A DNA stretch of 64,000 nt from Streptomyces sp. NRRL F-5123 (GCF_000721495.1 NZ_JOHY01000013.1:75313-139312); one strand, 5' to 3'; shown: positions 8,209 through 18,600, counted from the first letter of the stretch. Notes: a model not told the origin generated them from the sequence alone. Numbers and translations are program-made.

Positions 8209-8727
8209 GTGGCCGAACACCGTTCCGCAGACGCGGCCTCCGGGTGGCTGCCCCGCCGCACCCGCCCGGCCGCGGCAGTCATGAGAGGCCGCCATGCCGC
8301 CGCGGCGGTACCCACCGCCGAGGCACTCGCCGTCGAGGCGCGACTCGCGGCGGACTTCGCGTCCGGCGCTGCGCCCCGCGACGCCGATCTGATCATGTCC
8401 CACGCCGTCACCTTCGACGGCCCGCAGACGTACGGCGCGTTCGCACAGGTGCTGCACGCCGCCGCCCGCGCCGCGCTCGCCGAGGCGGCCGCCCGTGACC
8501 ACCAGGAGCCGGGCCCATCCCGCCGCGCAGGCCGGGCGGGCGGCCGAGGACCCGCTGACGGCCCGTGCCTGCGGCCGGACCGCTCGGCGGACCGGGCCCT
8601 CGGCCTCGACCGGCACCGGTGCAAGGCGCGCACGCACGCCCTGCACGACCCCGCCGCCCGGAAGGTCCAGCAGCTGGACCGCTGGGCCGCGGACGGCACC
8701 CTTCCTCCCCACCACGGACAGCTGTGA
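8209..8727 (+). pseudogene. SfnB/DszC-type flavin monooxygenase remnant (deleted and frameshifted)
   Basis: The open frame from GTG 8209 encodes 172 residues, but homology is patchy. Three pieces resemble SfnB-type acyl-CoA-dehydrogenase-fold monooxygenases: an N-terminal helix (ALAVEARLAADFASGAAPRD), a central piece (FDGPQTYGAFAQVLHAA) and a C-terminal signature (LGLDRHRCKARTHALHDP, then LPPHH). The last piece matches the family's GLDRHWRNARTHTLHDP and (L)PPRH end. Between the second and third, the matching text (TRSRAHPAAQAGRAAEDPLT) is in the +2 frame from about 8495, showing a frameshift. The family is usually about 390-410 residues, so more than half is gone, including the flavin-binding middle. 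The stop is 3 bp before the SsuD-like start. The pieces are clear; calling it non-functional is inference. Confidence 0.72.
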
Positions 8728-8730
8728 GAC

Positions 8731-9891
8731 ATGACTGACTTGACGTTCCACTGGTTCCTGCCCACCAACGGCGGCGACGGCCGCCACATCGTCGGCGGCG
8801 GTCACGGCACCGCGGTGGAGGGCGGCGGCCGCCCCGCCTCGGTTGCCTACCTCGGCCAGATCGCCCGCAGCGCCGAGCAGCTCGGCTTCGAGGCGGCGCT
8901 GACGCCCACCGGCGCCTGGTGCGAGGACGCCTGGATATCGACGGCGATGCTGGCGAGCGTGTCCGAGCGGCTGAAGTTCCTGGTCGCCTTCCGGCCCGGA
9001 CTCGTCTCGCCCTACCTGGCCGCGCAGATGGCCGGGACCTTCCAGAACCTGACCGGCGGCCGGCTGCTGCTCAACGTCGTCACCGGTGGCGAGAGCCACG
9101 AGCAGCGCATGTACGGCGACTTCCTCGACAAGGACGCGCGCTACGAGCGGTGCGCGGAATTCCTCGGGATCGTCCGGGCGCTGTGGGCGGGCGAGACCGT
9201 CGACCACGAAGGCCCGCACTACCGGCTGGAGGGCGCGGTGCAGGCCCAGTTGCCCGATCCGCTGCCCGCCGTCTACTTCGGCGGCTCCTCACCGGCCGCC
9301 CTCGGCGTCGCGGCCCGGCACGCCGACGTCTACCTGACCTGGGGCGAGCCGCCGCAGGCGGTCGCGGAGAAGATCGCGCGGGTGCGGGAGCTCGCCGACC
9401 GCGCGGGCCGGGAGCCGCGGTTCGGGATCCGGCTGCACTCCATCGCCCGCGACACCGGGGAGGAGGCATGGGCCGAGGCGGACCGGCTGCTGGCCGGTAT
9501 CGCGCCGGAGCAGATCCGGCGCGTCCAGGACGGCCTGCGGCGCAGCGAGTCGGAGGGGCAGCGGCGGATGCTCGCACTCAACGGCGGCACCAAGGACAGC
9601 CTGGAGATCCACCCGAACCTGTGGGCCGGCGTCGGCCTCGTCCGCGGCGGCGCCGGCACCGCCCTGGTCGGCAGCCACCAGCAGGTCGCCGATCTGATCG
9701 AGGAGTACGCCGCGGCCGGCATCTCCGAGTTCGTGCTCTCCGGCTACCCGCACCTGGAGGAGGCGTACCACTTCGGCGAGGGCGTGCTGCCGGAGCTGGC
9801 GCGGCGCGGCAGGTGGTCGCACCCGGCACCGGCGCGGCCGTCCCCTCGTGCGGTGCCGTTCGGCGGCGCCGCCCGTGAGGAGGCGTCATGA
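8731..9891 (+). CDS. ssuD: SsuD-like FMNH2-dependent alkanesulfonate monooxygenase
   Basis: A 386-residue LLM-class flavin monooxygenase. It begins TFHWFLPTNGGDGRH and carries the SsuD markers PTGAWCEDAW (residues about 57-66), LVAFRPGLVSP, NVVTGG, YFGGSS, DVYLTWGEPP, GIRLHSIARDT, and the C-terminal NLWAGVGLVRGGAGTALVG and FVLSGYPHLEEAY. SsuD cleaves alkanesulfonates to aldehyde and sulfite using FMNH2 supplied by a reductase, releasing sulfur for cysteine synthesis. The stop overlaps the start of the flavin reductase (ATGA at 9888), giving the needed two-component pair. The length and all main motifs are intact, in contrast to the damaged gene just upstream. The upstream leader peptide suggests control by sulfur status. 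Confidence 0.92.
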   Translation: MTDLTFHWFLPTNGGDGRHIVGGGHGTAVEGGGRPASVAYLGQIARSAEQLGFEAALTPTGAWCEDAWISTAMLASVSERLKFLVAFRPGLVSPYLAAQMAGTFQNLTGGRLLLNVVTGGESHEQRMYGDFLDKDARYERCAEFLGIVRALWAGETVDHEGPHYRLEGAVQAQLPDPLPAVYFGGSSPAALGVAARHADVYLTWGEPPQAVAEKIARVRELADRAGREPRFGIRLHSIARDTGEEAWAEADRLLAGIAPEQIRRVQDGLRRSESEGQRRMLALNGGTKDSLEIHPNLWAGVGLVRGGAGTALVGSHQQVADLIEEYAAAGISEFVLSGYPHLEEAYHFGEGVLPELARRGRWSHPAPARPSPRAVPFGGAAREEAS

Positions 9892-10388
9892 CGGCCTTTC
9901 CCGGCGACCGGGGCCTCGACCCGGCCCGGCTGCGCGAGGCGTTCGGCATCTTCCCCAGCGGCGTGGTCGCCGTGGCCGCCCGGGTGGACGGGGTGCTGGT
10001 CGGCCTCGCCGCGAGCTCCTTCACGTCGGTCAGCCTGCAGCCGCCGCTGGTGAGCCTCTCGATCGCGAACGCGTCAAAGACGTGGCTGGACCTGCGGCGC
10101 TCGCCCCGGCTGGGGATCACCGTGCTGGCCGACCACCACGGCGGCGTGGCGCGCCAGCTCGCCGGCCCGGTGGAGCGGCGGTTCGACGGGGTCCAGGTCG
10201 CCCTCGGCGACGGTGGCGCGGTCACCCTGGCAGACGGGCTGGCGCAGTTCGAGACCGCCGTGCACCGCGAGGTCGAGGCCGGTGACCACACCGTCGTCCT
10301 GCTGGAGTTGCACGCGGTCCGGCAGGCGGGCGGCGCCCTGCCGCTGGTCTTCCACCGCAGCGGCTTCGGCCTGCGCAGGTCCGCGTGA
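9888..10388 (+). CDS. Flavin reductase (HpaC/SsuE-type partner)
   Basis: A 166-residue protein of the flavin-reductase-like FMN-binding split-barrel family: RLREAFGIFPSGVVAVAAR, then VDGVLVGLAASSFTSVSLQPPLVSLSI, and LGITVLADHHGGVARQLAG. The C-terminal part has the usual GDHTVVLLELHAVRQ strand. It should reduce FMN with NAD(P)H and hand FMNH2 to the SsuD-like monooxygenase, with which it overlaps by 4 bp. The fold is HpaC-like rather than the flavodoxin-like fold of E. coli SsuE, as is common in actinomycetes. Confidence 0.9.
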   Translation: MTAFPGDRGLDPARLREAFGIFPSGVVAVAARVDGVLVGLAASSFTSVSLQPPLVSLSIANASKTWLDLRRSPRLGITVLADHHGGVARQLAGPVERRFDGVQVALGDGGAVTLADGLAQFETAVHREVEAGDHTVVLLELHAVRQAGGALPLVFHRSGFGLRRSA

Positions 10389-10972
10389 GGGGCCGGGGCA
10401 GGCTGCCGGCGCAGGGCGTTGCGGGCGCCACCCCGGTGCGCGGCCGGGCGAAGACGCCGTGGAGGCTGCCGGTCTCGGCCCCCGGGCCGCGGTCGGGCAT
10501 CGCGACCCGGTCCCGGGGCACGCGCCGGCCGCAGGCGTGTCAGGACGTGCGGGGGACGGCGACCGGTGGCGGTTGTGCGCCGGACGCTCACGGGATCGCG
10601 CGCGGGAGGCGGTCGCGGCCGGGCCCGAGGACCTGAGGAGCCCTCAGGCCGGGCGGTGTCGCGCCGAGGCCGGCGACACAGGGAACGGGTGACCTGGACG
10701 TGGCCGACCGCTCGTCGGCCCGTCAGCGGGGGCTTGCGCACGGCGAGTGCGTCAGCAGGGGCTTGCGCACGGCGAGTGCGTCAGCGGATCTCCCGGCACG
10801 CATTCGACCGGCGAGAGTGCCCACGCGCGCCCGCGCCTCACCGGGGCCGGGTGGCGCAGCGTCCCGCGGCATTGACACACGGTATTCCGGTAGTTGTCAT
10901 GAACACATGAAATGGTCGGCGGTGCCGGCCGCCACGTGACGACGGCTCCCGACCAGAAGGAGAGGCAACGAC
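10389..10972. other. Intergenic region upstream of LAL gene
   Basis: 584 bp without a recognised gene. It contains the 29-bp tandem repeat at 10721-10787 and, nearer the LAL gene, a less GC-rich stretch (10870-10915, with ttgtcatgaacacatgaaat) that is the likely promoter zone. The first 250 bp may hold the terminator of the ssuD unit, but no clean hairpin was picked out. Confidence 0.4.
10721..10787. repeat. 29-bp tandem direct repeat, 2.3 copies
   Basis: The unit cgtcagcggggg plus cttgcgcacggcgagtg (29 bp) occurs at 10721-10749 and 10750-10778 with one mismatch, followed by 9 bp of a third copy. It lies about 185 bp upstream of the LAL regulator start and does not overlap a gene. Confidence 0.85.
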
Positions 10973-13831
10973 GTGCCGGACCCCGCAGTCCCCGATCTCC
11001 CGTCCGGCCCGCCCGTGCGGTGGCCGGGGACCGCAGCGCCCGCGCCGGACGGCGGGGCCGGGCGGGAGGCGCCGGTCCGGGAGGCGCCGGTCCGGGAGGC
11101 GCTCGGGCAACTGCGGGAACGCAGAGGGCTGTTCGTGCACGGGCCCGCCGGCATCGGCAAGTCCACGCTGCTCGCCGCGGTGGCAACCGCCCTGCGGTAC
11201 GAGGGGGTCACCGTCCTGCGGTGCGCGCCCGCCGCCGAGGACGCGGAGCTGCCCTTCCTCGGCCTGGTCGACCTCTTCGCCCCGGTGCCGGACGCGCTGA
11301 TCGCCGAGCTGCCGTCCGGGCCGCGCGCCGGCCTGCTCACCGCACTGGGACGCCGTGGTGGTGCGGACGGCCGGCCCGACCGGCTCATGGTGCGCGTCGC
11401 CGTCCTCGACGTGCTGCTCCGGCTGGCCGCCCGGGCGCCGGTGCTGCTGCTCCTCGACGGCGTCCAGTGGCTCGACGAGCCCAGCGCGGACGCCCTCGCC
11501 TTCGCGGTCCGGCGGACCGACGGCGCCGACGTCCGGATCGCCGTCGCGCGGCGGGCCGCGGAGGGGGAGCGCCCCGAGCGCGCCGACTGGTACCCGCCGG
11601 ACACCGCCGAGCTGGCCGTCCCACCGCTGCCCGACGGCGAGGTGGCCCGGCTGCTGCGCGCCGCCGGGACCGGACTGCCGCCCCGGGTGCTGCGGGCCGT
11701 CCTCCGCACGGCGGCCGGAAACCCCTTCTACGCCAGGGAACTGGCCCGGCACGCGCCCCGGGAGGGCGTGCCCGCCGAGGACGGCGGCTTCCTCCCGGTG
11801 CCCGCCGCGCTGCGCGCCCGGGCCCTGGAGGGCGCCGACGGCCTGTCCGCGGCCGCCCGGCGCGCCCTGCTCGTGGCCTGCCTCGCCGACCGGCCGACCC
11901 TGCCGCTGCTGCGGGCCGCCGGCGTACCCGACCCGCAGGCCGCACTGGCCGAGGCGGAACGCGCGGGCCTCGCCGGTGCGGACGCCGCGCAGCGCGTACG
12001 CTTCCGGCACCCTCTGGTGCGCGCGGCACTCCACAGCGCGGCCGCCGAGGGCGAGCGGCGTGCCGCGCACGCCCGGCTGGCCGCCGCCGTCACCGAACCC
12101 GCCGCGGCCGCGCGGCACCTGGCGCTCGCCCACCCCGGCGAGGACGCCGCCGTCGCGGCGGTCGTGATGGCCGCCGCGCACGCCGCCCGAGGGCACGGCG
12201 ATCCGGACGCCGCCGTCGAACTCGCCGAACTCGCCCTGCGCAGGACCCCGGCCTCCCGGCCCGCCGACTACGACCAGCGCCTCCTGGACGCCGCCGACTT
12301 CGCCTGCGACGCCGGGCGCTGGGAGGAGTGCGAGCGGGCCGCGCGCACGGTGCTCGCGCACGCGGACTCCCCCCGGGGCCGGGTACGCGCCCGGCTGGTG
12401 CTGCTGCGCGGCGCGGGCCAGGCGCTGCGGGGCCACGCCGAACTCATCGAGGAGGGCCTGCGCGACGCCGCCGGAGCGCCGGAGCTGGAGGCGCCGCTCT
12501 ACCACTGGGCGGCGGTGCGCGGCCTGCTGACCGGCTCGCTGGACGAGGCGGCCCGGCACGCCGCGCGCGCGGAGCGGTGCGCCGCACGCGCGGGGAACAG
12601 CGGGCTGCGGATCGCCGCGCTGTCCACGCTCGCCCGGGTGCGCTCGCTCGCCGGTGAGGCCGCGGGCGCCGAGGCCGCGCTGGTGCAGGCGATGGCGCTC
12701 GCGGACGACGGCCCGCGCGGCCGCGACCTCAAGCGCATGCGCGCGGTGCTGGCCCTGGAGTCCGACCGGGTCGGCGCCGCCCGCCGTGACCTGGACGAAC
12801 TCCTCCTGACGGCAGGGGAGTCGGACGGCGTGGAAGCCACCGTGGCCTCGCTGGTCGCGCTCACCCGCGCCCAGGTGCGCGCGGGAGCCTGCCGGGAGGC
12901 GCTGGCCACTGCGGCCCGCTGCTCCGCGATCGCCGCGGAGGCGGGAAGGGAGTCGGCCCCCGCGCTGTACGCGTCGGCCCTCGCGCAGGCCTTCGGCGGC
13001 GCCGCGGCCGAGGCGCGACGGCTCGCCGTCCGCGCGGTGGCCGCCGCACGGGCGGACGGCGACCAGCTCTTCCTGCTCCGCTCGCTGGCCGTGCTCGGGC
13101 AGACAGGCCTCTTCACCGGCGAGCGCGCGCAGGTGGCCGAAGGGGTGGAGTCGCTGCGGGAGGCCGTGGACCTCGGCGCCTCGATGGGCGCCGCCGACCC
13201 CAGCCTGCTCGGCTGGTACGCCGACCTCGCCGAGGCGCTGGCACGACTCGGCGAGACCGCTGCCGCAGTCGGCGTCCTGCGGGCGGCCCGGCGGCGCGCC
13301 GGGCGGATGCCGGACAGCGTCCTGGCCGCGCTGGAGCGCGCCGAGGGGCTCTGCGCGGCGGCCGAGGGCCGGCCCGCCGAGGGCGCGCAGCTCCTGCGGT
13401 CCTCCGCCGGGCGGCTGCGCCCGCTGGAGCTGCCGGTGGACCTGGCACGCACCCTCACCGCGCTCGGCACGGTCGAGCGCCGGGCCCGGCACCGTACGAC
13501 CGCGCGGACCGTGCTGGCGCAGGCCCGGCAACTGGCCGAGGACGGCGGGGCGCTGCCGCTCGCCGAGCGCGCCGCCGCCGAACTCGCCCGGGTCGACGGG
13601 CCGCCCGGTGGGCTCGCCGCCGCCGCGCTCACCCCCGCCGAGGCCAGGATCAGCGATCTCGTCCGCGGCGGGGCGACCAACCGCGAGGTCGCCGCCCAGC
13701 TCTTCATCAGCGTCAAGACGGTCGAAGGCACGCTGTCGCGGCTGTACCGCCGATTCGGGGTGCGCTCGCGGACGGCGCTCGCGCACGTCCTGGCCTCCAT
13801 GCCGCAGACATCCCGGGAAACACATCCTTAA
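10973..13831 (+). CDS. LuxR-family LAL-type ATP-binding regulator
   Basis: A 952-residue large ATP-binding regulator of the LuxR family. The GTG start at 10973 has AGAAGGAG about 10 nt upstream. A Walker A motif, HGPAGIGKSTLL, lies at about residues 56-67, and a Walker B-like VLLLLDGVQWLDEPS near 157-172. A long Ala/Leu/Arg-rich TPR-like helical middle follows. Residues about 883-940 form a LuxR-type helix-turn-helix (LTPAEARISDLVRGGATNREV, then VKTVEGTLSRLYRRFGV). LALs bind ATP and an inducer and activate nearby operons. The gene lies 127 bp upstream of the S53 peptidase on the same strand, which is its nearest candidate target. A 15-bp in-frame tandem repeat near 11067-11100 encodes REAPVREAPVREA. 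Confidence 0.93.
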   Translation: MPDPAVPDLPSGPPVRWPGTAAPAPDGGAGREAPVREAPVREALGQLRERRGLFVHGPAGIGKSTLLAAVATALRYEGVTVLRCAPAAEDAELPFLGLVDLFAPVPDALIAELPSGPRAGLLTALGRRGGADGRPDRLMVRVAVLDVLLRLAARAPVLLLLDGVQWLDEPSADALAFAVRRTDGADVRIAVARRAAEGERPERADWYPPDTAELAVPPLPDGEVARLLRAAGTGLPPRVLRAVLRTAAGNPFYARELARHAPREGVPAEDGGFLPVPAALRARALEGADGLSAAARRALLVACLADRPTLPLLRAAGVPDPQAALAEAERAGLAGADAAQRVRFRHPLVRAALHSAAAEGERRAAHARLAAAVTEPAAAARHLALAHPGEDAAVAAVVMAAAHAARGHGDPDAAVELAELALRRTPASRPADYDQRLLDAADFACDAGRWEECERAARTVLAHADSPRGRVRARLVLLRGAGQALRGHAELIEEGLRDAAGAPELEAPLYHWAAVRGLLTGSLDEAARHAARAERCAARAGNSGLRIAALSTLARVRSLAGEAAGAEAALVQAMALADDGPRGRDLKRMRAVLALESDRVGAARRDLDELLLTAGESDGVEATVASLVALTRAQVRAGACREALATAARCSAIAAEAGRESAPALYASALAQAFGGAAAEARRLAVRAVAAARADGDQLFLLRSLAVLGQTGLFTGERAQVAEGVESLREAVDLGASMGAADPSLLGWYADLAEALARLGETAAAVGVLRAARRRAGRMPDSVLAALERAEGLCAAAEGRPAEGAQLLRSSAGRLRPLELPVDLARTLTALGTVERRARHRTTARTVLAQARQLAEDGGALPLAERAAAELARVDGPPGGLAAAALTPAEARISDLVRGGATNREVAAQLFISVKTVEGTLSRLYRRFGVRSRTALAHVLASMPQTSRETHP

Positions 13832-13957
13832 CGGCAGGCGCAAGGGTTACCCCGCTTATGCGGCAACACCACGCTGCCTAGCGTGGATCCGGCCCCATCG
13901 ACCCGGAGCCGAACGATCTGGACCCGCACGCGGACCAGACCCCCATGGAGGACCTCC

Positions 13958-15583
13958 GTGACCCTACGCCTGAAACTGCTGGCCGCCACCGCGGCCCCGG
14001 CCCTGCTGCTGGCCGCCGTCCCCGCCGCCTTCGCCGCGGACCGGCCGGACACCGCCCGCGTCGCGCTCCCCGGCGACGTGCTCCCCGCACTGAGCACCCA
14101 CGCGGTGCGCACGGGCACCGTCGCCGCGGGCGACCGCATATCCGTGGCGGTCAGCCTGACGCCCCGCGACAGCAAGGCGCTTGACGCCTTCGTCGCGCAG
14201 GTCAGCGACCCCGCATCGGCCTCCTACGGCCACTACCTGACGAAGGCCCAGTTCGCCGCGCGCTTCGGCCGCAGCGGCGCCGAGGTGAAGAAGGTCACCG
14301 ACTACCTGCGCTCCCAGGGGCTCACGGTCGGCACCGTGCACTCCGGCAACCTGCTGATCGACGCGAGCGGCACCGCCGCCGAGCTGCGGAAGGCCTTCGG
14401 CACCACGCTGTCGACGTGGAAGGACAGCGCCTCGGGCCGCTCCTTCTACGCCAACGACGCCGCCCCCTCGCTGCCCGGCTCGCTCGGCGCCCTCGTCAGC
14501 GACGTCTCCGGCCTCAACAGCCGCAACCAGCTCCACCACCAGGCACCGGCCCCGGTCAGCCCGCACAACGGCCCCGGCGGCGGATACACCCCGGCCCAGA
14601 TCAAGGGCGGCTACAACGTCTCGGGCACGTACACCGGCAGCGGCCAGCAGGTCGCCCTGCTGGAGTTCGACGGCTTCCAGCAGTCGAACATCACCACCTA
14701 CGACAGCCACTACGGCCTCAGCTCCACGGCCCCCACGGTGCACAAGGTGAGCGGCGGCTCCGGCCCGCTCGGCGGCGGCCAGATCGAGGTCGAACTGGAC
14801 ATCGAGGTGCTCAACGCCGTCGCCCCGGCCGCGAAGATCACCGTCTTCGAGGGACCCAACTCCGATGCCGGCGAGGTCGACACCTACCAGGCGATCGTGG
14901 ACAGTGGCATCCCCGTGACGTCCATCAGCTGGGGCCTCTCCGAGACCCAGCGGACCAGCTCCAACATCAGCGCGGTCGACGCCGTCTTCGCGCAGGGCGC
15001 AGCCGAGGGCCTGAGCTTCTTCGCCGCCTCCGGCGACAGCGGCTCCGACGACGCGGGCAACGGCGGCACCTCCGTCGACTACCCGGCGAGCGACCCGTAC
15101 GTCACCGGGGTCGGCGGCACGACCCTGACCGTCACGTCCGCCAACGCCTGGAGCCGCGAGACCGCCTGGTCCGGCGGCGGTGGGGGCAAGTCCGCCGTGT
15201 TCACCGTTCCGAGCTGGCAGACGCCCGTCCAGAAGAGCCAGGGCGGCGGCAAGCGGCAGGTCCCGGACGTGGCGGCGCTGGCCAACCCCTCGCCCGGCGT
15301 GTCCATCTACTCCGAGGGCACGTGGGGCCAGGTGGGCGGCACCAGCGCGGCGGCGCCCGAGTGGGCGGCCTTCGCCGCGCTCTACAACCAGCAGGCCGCG
15401 GCGGCGGGCAAGGCCCGCCTGGGCTTCGCCAACCCCGCCCTCTACCAGGCGAGCGGCACCGGCTTCCACGACATCACCAGCGGCAGCAACGGCGCCTACT
15501 CCGCCGCCACCGGCTGGGACTTCACCACCGGCTGGGGCTCGTACAACGCCGCCACGCTGGCGACGAAGCTGCTGTCCCAGTGA
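13958..15583 (+). CDS. Secreted S53 (sedolisin/kumamolisin-like) peptidase
   Basis: A 541-residue preproprotease. The GTG at 13958 (GGAGG 6 nt upstream) begins a typical signal peptide (TLRLKLLAATAAPALLLAAV, then PAAFAA). Residues about 30-185 are the pro-kumamolisin prodomain (YGHYLTKAQFAARFG). The catalytic core shows the S53 set: Glu277 and Asp281 in IEVELDIEV, oxyanion Asp360 in FFAASGDSGSDD, and the nucleophile Ser463 in GGTSAAAPEWAA. The C-terminal calcium-site sequence is FHDITSGSNG, then GWDFTTGWG. All residues needed for activity are present. These acid-active endopeptidases are secreted and self-processed. The gene converges on the S8 peptidase across a strong hairpin. Confidence 0.95.
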   Translation: MTLRLKLLAATAAPALLLAAVPAAFAADRPDTARVALPGDVLPALSTHAVRTGTVAAGDRISVAVSLTPRDSKALDAFVAQVSDPASASYGHYLTKAQFAARFGRSGAEVKKVTDYLRSQGLTVGTVHSGNLLIDASGTAAELRKAFGTTLSTWKDSASGRSFYANDAAPSLPGSLGALVSDVSGLNSRNQLHHQAPAPVSPHNGPGGGYTPAQIKGGYNVSGTYTGSGQQVALLEFDGFQQSNITTYDSHYGLSSTAPTVHKVSGGSGPLGGGQIEVELDIEVLNAVAPAAKITVFEGPNSDAGEVDTYQAIVDSGIPVTSISWGLSETQRTSSNISAVDAVFAQGAAEGLSFFAASGDSGSDDAGNGGTSVDYPASDPYVTGVGGTTLTVTSANAWSRETAWSGGGGGKSAVFTVPSWQTPVQKSQGGGKRQVPDVAALANPSPGVSIYSEGTWGQVGGTSAAAPEWAAFAALYNQQAAAAGKARLGFANPALYQASGTGFHDITSGSNGAYSAATGWDFTTGWGSYNAATLATKLLSQ

Positions 15584-15616
15584 GCTGATCCGCTTCCCGG
15601 CCACACCTGCGCCACC

Positions 15617-15656
15617 CCGCAGGCCCGGTCCCGCTGCGGCGGAACCGGGCCTGCGG
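15617..15656. terminator. Bidirectional hairpin between S53 and S8 genes
   Basis: A perfect 13-bp stem (CCGCAGGCCCGGT at 15617-15629 pairing with ACCGGGCCTGCGG at 15644-15656) around a 14-nt loop, centred between two convergent genes. There is no U-tract, as usual in actinomycetes. Confidence 0.85.
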
Positions 15657-15670
15657 TCGACGTTCCGGCG

Positions 15671-18600
15671 TCAGCGCACCTCGTACGCCCGGACCATCGT
15701 CTGGGTCACCGCGGAGCCCTGGCTGTCCGCCAGCGTGACGCGCAGGTGGACGAAGGCGCCCGCCGGGGCGTCACCGGGAAGCGTGGCCTGCCAGGTGCCG
15801 TGGACCTGCCGGACGGTGGCGGTGCGCCAGCCGGTGACCGCGGCCGTCGTCGTCGCGGAGCCGTACGCGTACTCCATGCGCACGTCGTCCAGGGCGACGG
15901 CGCCCGCCGTGCCGTCCACCACGGCGGCCAGGCCGATCGTCGTCGGCTGCCCGGCCGGACGGGCGTTGCGCAGGTCGGAGGGGACGTCCACCTCGGGTAC
16001 CAGGAGCCGCTGGGCACCCTGGGTCTGCGCGCCGGACCGGAAGGTCCACACCGTGTCGTACGCGAGGCCCACCCGGTCGGCGGCGGTGGCCGGGCGCTGC
16101 CAGTTCTGGTCGAACGTCAGCTCGGTCATGGCCTGCGGCAGCGTGAAGACGCCCGCCGTGGACAGCTGCGGCACCCCGTCGATCAGGAGCCGGCGGGTGC
16201 CCTGGTCGGTGGAGCCGAGGGTGTTGTCGTGGCCGCCGGCGTCGCCGAACGGCGCCATGGTGAAGGTCAGGCGGTCGCTGTCGCGGGTCATGAGCGGGGG
16301 GCTGTACGTGTTGCGCACCGGCCCGTAGGGCGACTTGTACCACTCCGCCGTGGAGCTGCCCGCGGCGAAGGCGTGCGGGCCGTCGTAGCCGGTGCTGCCG
16401 TACTGGCTCAGGTCGCGTCGCATCAGCGTGGTCCACACCAGGCCGCTGTCGCCGGACGGGGTGAAGTACTCGGTGCGCTCCTGCGGCGCGTGCAGCTGCA
16501 GCGTGGTGCCGCCCGCCCACGTGGAGGCGATACCGGGGAGGCCGACCTCGACGTCCGACCAGTAGGTGGTGTCCGACGCGTTCTGCACGTGGTAGCGGGC
16601 GTCGGACCGCGACAGATCCTTGTCGCGCACCCGGATCTCGCCGGGGCGGATGGCGTTCTGCGAGGTGGTGGCGAGGTTGTAGAGGTACGGGCTCATGGCG
16701 CTCGCGGTGCCAGACCAGCTCACCGTGGCCGTGCCCGTGACGGACGCCGCCGCCTCGGCCTTGAGTGCCAGCGAGTCGTCCCAGGTGATGGTGGCCTGGG
16801 GCACGCCCGCGCCGCCGGTGACCTGGAAGCGCCCCTGGGTGCCGGGGACCGCGGCGAGCACGCCGACCGCGCCCGCCTTCGCGGCGGCCGCCTGCCAGGT
16901 GTAGCCGTTGCCGCCCCCGGCGCCGGCGTCGACCAGGGCGATCTTTCCCCTGAGGTCGGCGGCGGCGAAGGCGGCGTCCGAGCCGCTGCCGATCGGCACG
17001 ACCTCGGCGGAGCCCCTGCCGTCGAACTCGGTGCCCATCTGCACCGGCAGCGTGTCCAGGGTGCGGCCGCCGCCGGTGGTGAGAGCGGCGAGCGGCGCGG
17101 TCTCCCGCACGGAGGCGAGGAAGGTCAGGTCGGGGGCGTGCGGGACCTTCTGGGCGTAGATCTCCTTGACGTACGAGGGCACCGACTCGACGTAGGACGC
17201 CTTGCGCTCGCGGGCGTCGTCGAGGGCGACGGCGAGTCCGACGGCGTAGCCCTGCGCCTGGGCGGGCCGGTCGGTCCGCCAGGAGATCCGGGCGGCGTCG
17301 CGGGCGTCGAGGGTGACGGTGGTGTCGCCGCGGACGGTGACCCGCGGGTCGTACAGCTGCGTGACGGAGGCGACGTCGCCGATGTTCCCGGCGGTGTCGC
17401 GCGTCATGATCAGGCCGCTGAGCGAGTAGGTGCCCAGCGGGACCCGGATCGTGGTGGCGCCCGCGGCCGGGTAGCCGAGGGTGTAGCGCTTGGCGGTGTC
17501 GCGGTGGTCGTCGAAGAGCTGGAACGTCGAGGGGGACGCCGCCCCGTCGCCGTGCCGGTCGACGCCCTTGACGGTCAGGTTCGCCGACGGCGGCTCCAGG
17601 TACGCGCCGAACGGGACGGTGACCCGCACCCCGCGGGCGCCGGTGGCGACCAGGCGGCCGGTGACCGTGCCGTAGTCGCCGGAGTCGAGGCGGGCGCCCG
17701 GGTCGAGGACGACGGGGACGTCGGCGGTGCCGTGCGCGGGCACGGTGACCCGGGGCAGGCCCGTCCGCGCGAAGCCCGCGAGGCGGGAGCCGTCGTCGCC
17801 GCGCACATCGGTGACGCCGACCGTCAGCGTGACGGCGTCGGCGGTGAGGTTGGTGAGCGTGACCGGCTCGGTGACCGGCGCGAGATCCTGCTGCGGGTAC
17901 GCGAAGTCGCCCAGCAGCGGCTGCGCGTCGCCGACGACCGGCTGCGCCACCGCGCGCGCCACGTCCATCGGGCCCGCGCCCTGCTCCAGGACGGGCACGC
18001 CGGTCGCGGCGGCCGAGGAGGTCAGCAGCGCCTTCACCTGGGCCGGGCTGTAGCCGGGGTGCTGCTGGAAGAGCAGCGCGGCGCCGCCGGCGACGTGCGG
18101 CGTGGCCATCGAGGTGCCGGACATCTCCTGGTACGCCAGGTCGCCCCGGCCGCCCGCGCGCGCGGCGACGACGTCGACGCCCTGCGAGGCGATGTCGGGC
18201 TTGGCGCTCCTGCCGTCCACGGACGGGCCGCGGCTGGAGAAGGAGGCCGTCCTGCCGTCGCGGTCGAGCGCGCCGACCGTCAGCGCGGCGGGGGCGCAGC
18301 CGGGCGTCGAGACGGACCGGCGCACGCCCGCGTTGCCGGCCGCGATCACGAACAGGGCCCGGTCGCTGAGGTTCTGCACCGCGTCCACGTCGGGGCCGGT
18401 GCAGCTGCTCGAACCGTCGGCGCCGAGCGACATGGAGACGACCGAGGCGCCCTCGTCGACGGCCCACTGCATACCCGCGATGATGTCGCTGGTGGTGCCG
18501 GAGCCGTCGTCGCCGAGGACCTTGCCGACGAGCAGGTCGGCCCCGGGAGCCATGCCCGCGTACCTGCCGCCGGACGCGGCGCCGGTGCCGGCGATCGTCG

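Noticed and set aside
7236..8789. A 517-codon minus-strand frame across the decayed sulfur region
   Set aside because: It runs antisense to the leader peptide, both remnants and the start of ssuD; only its last 60 codons have any protein-like look.
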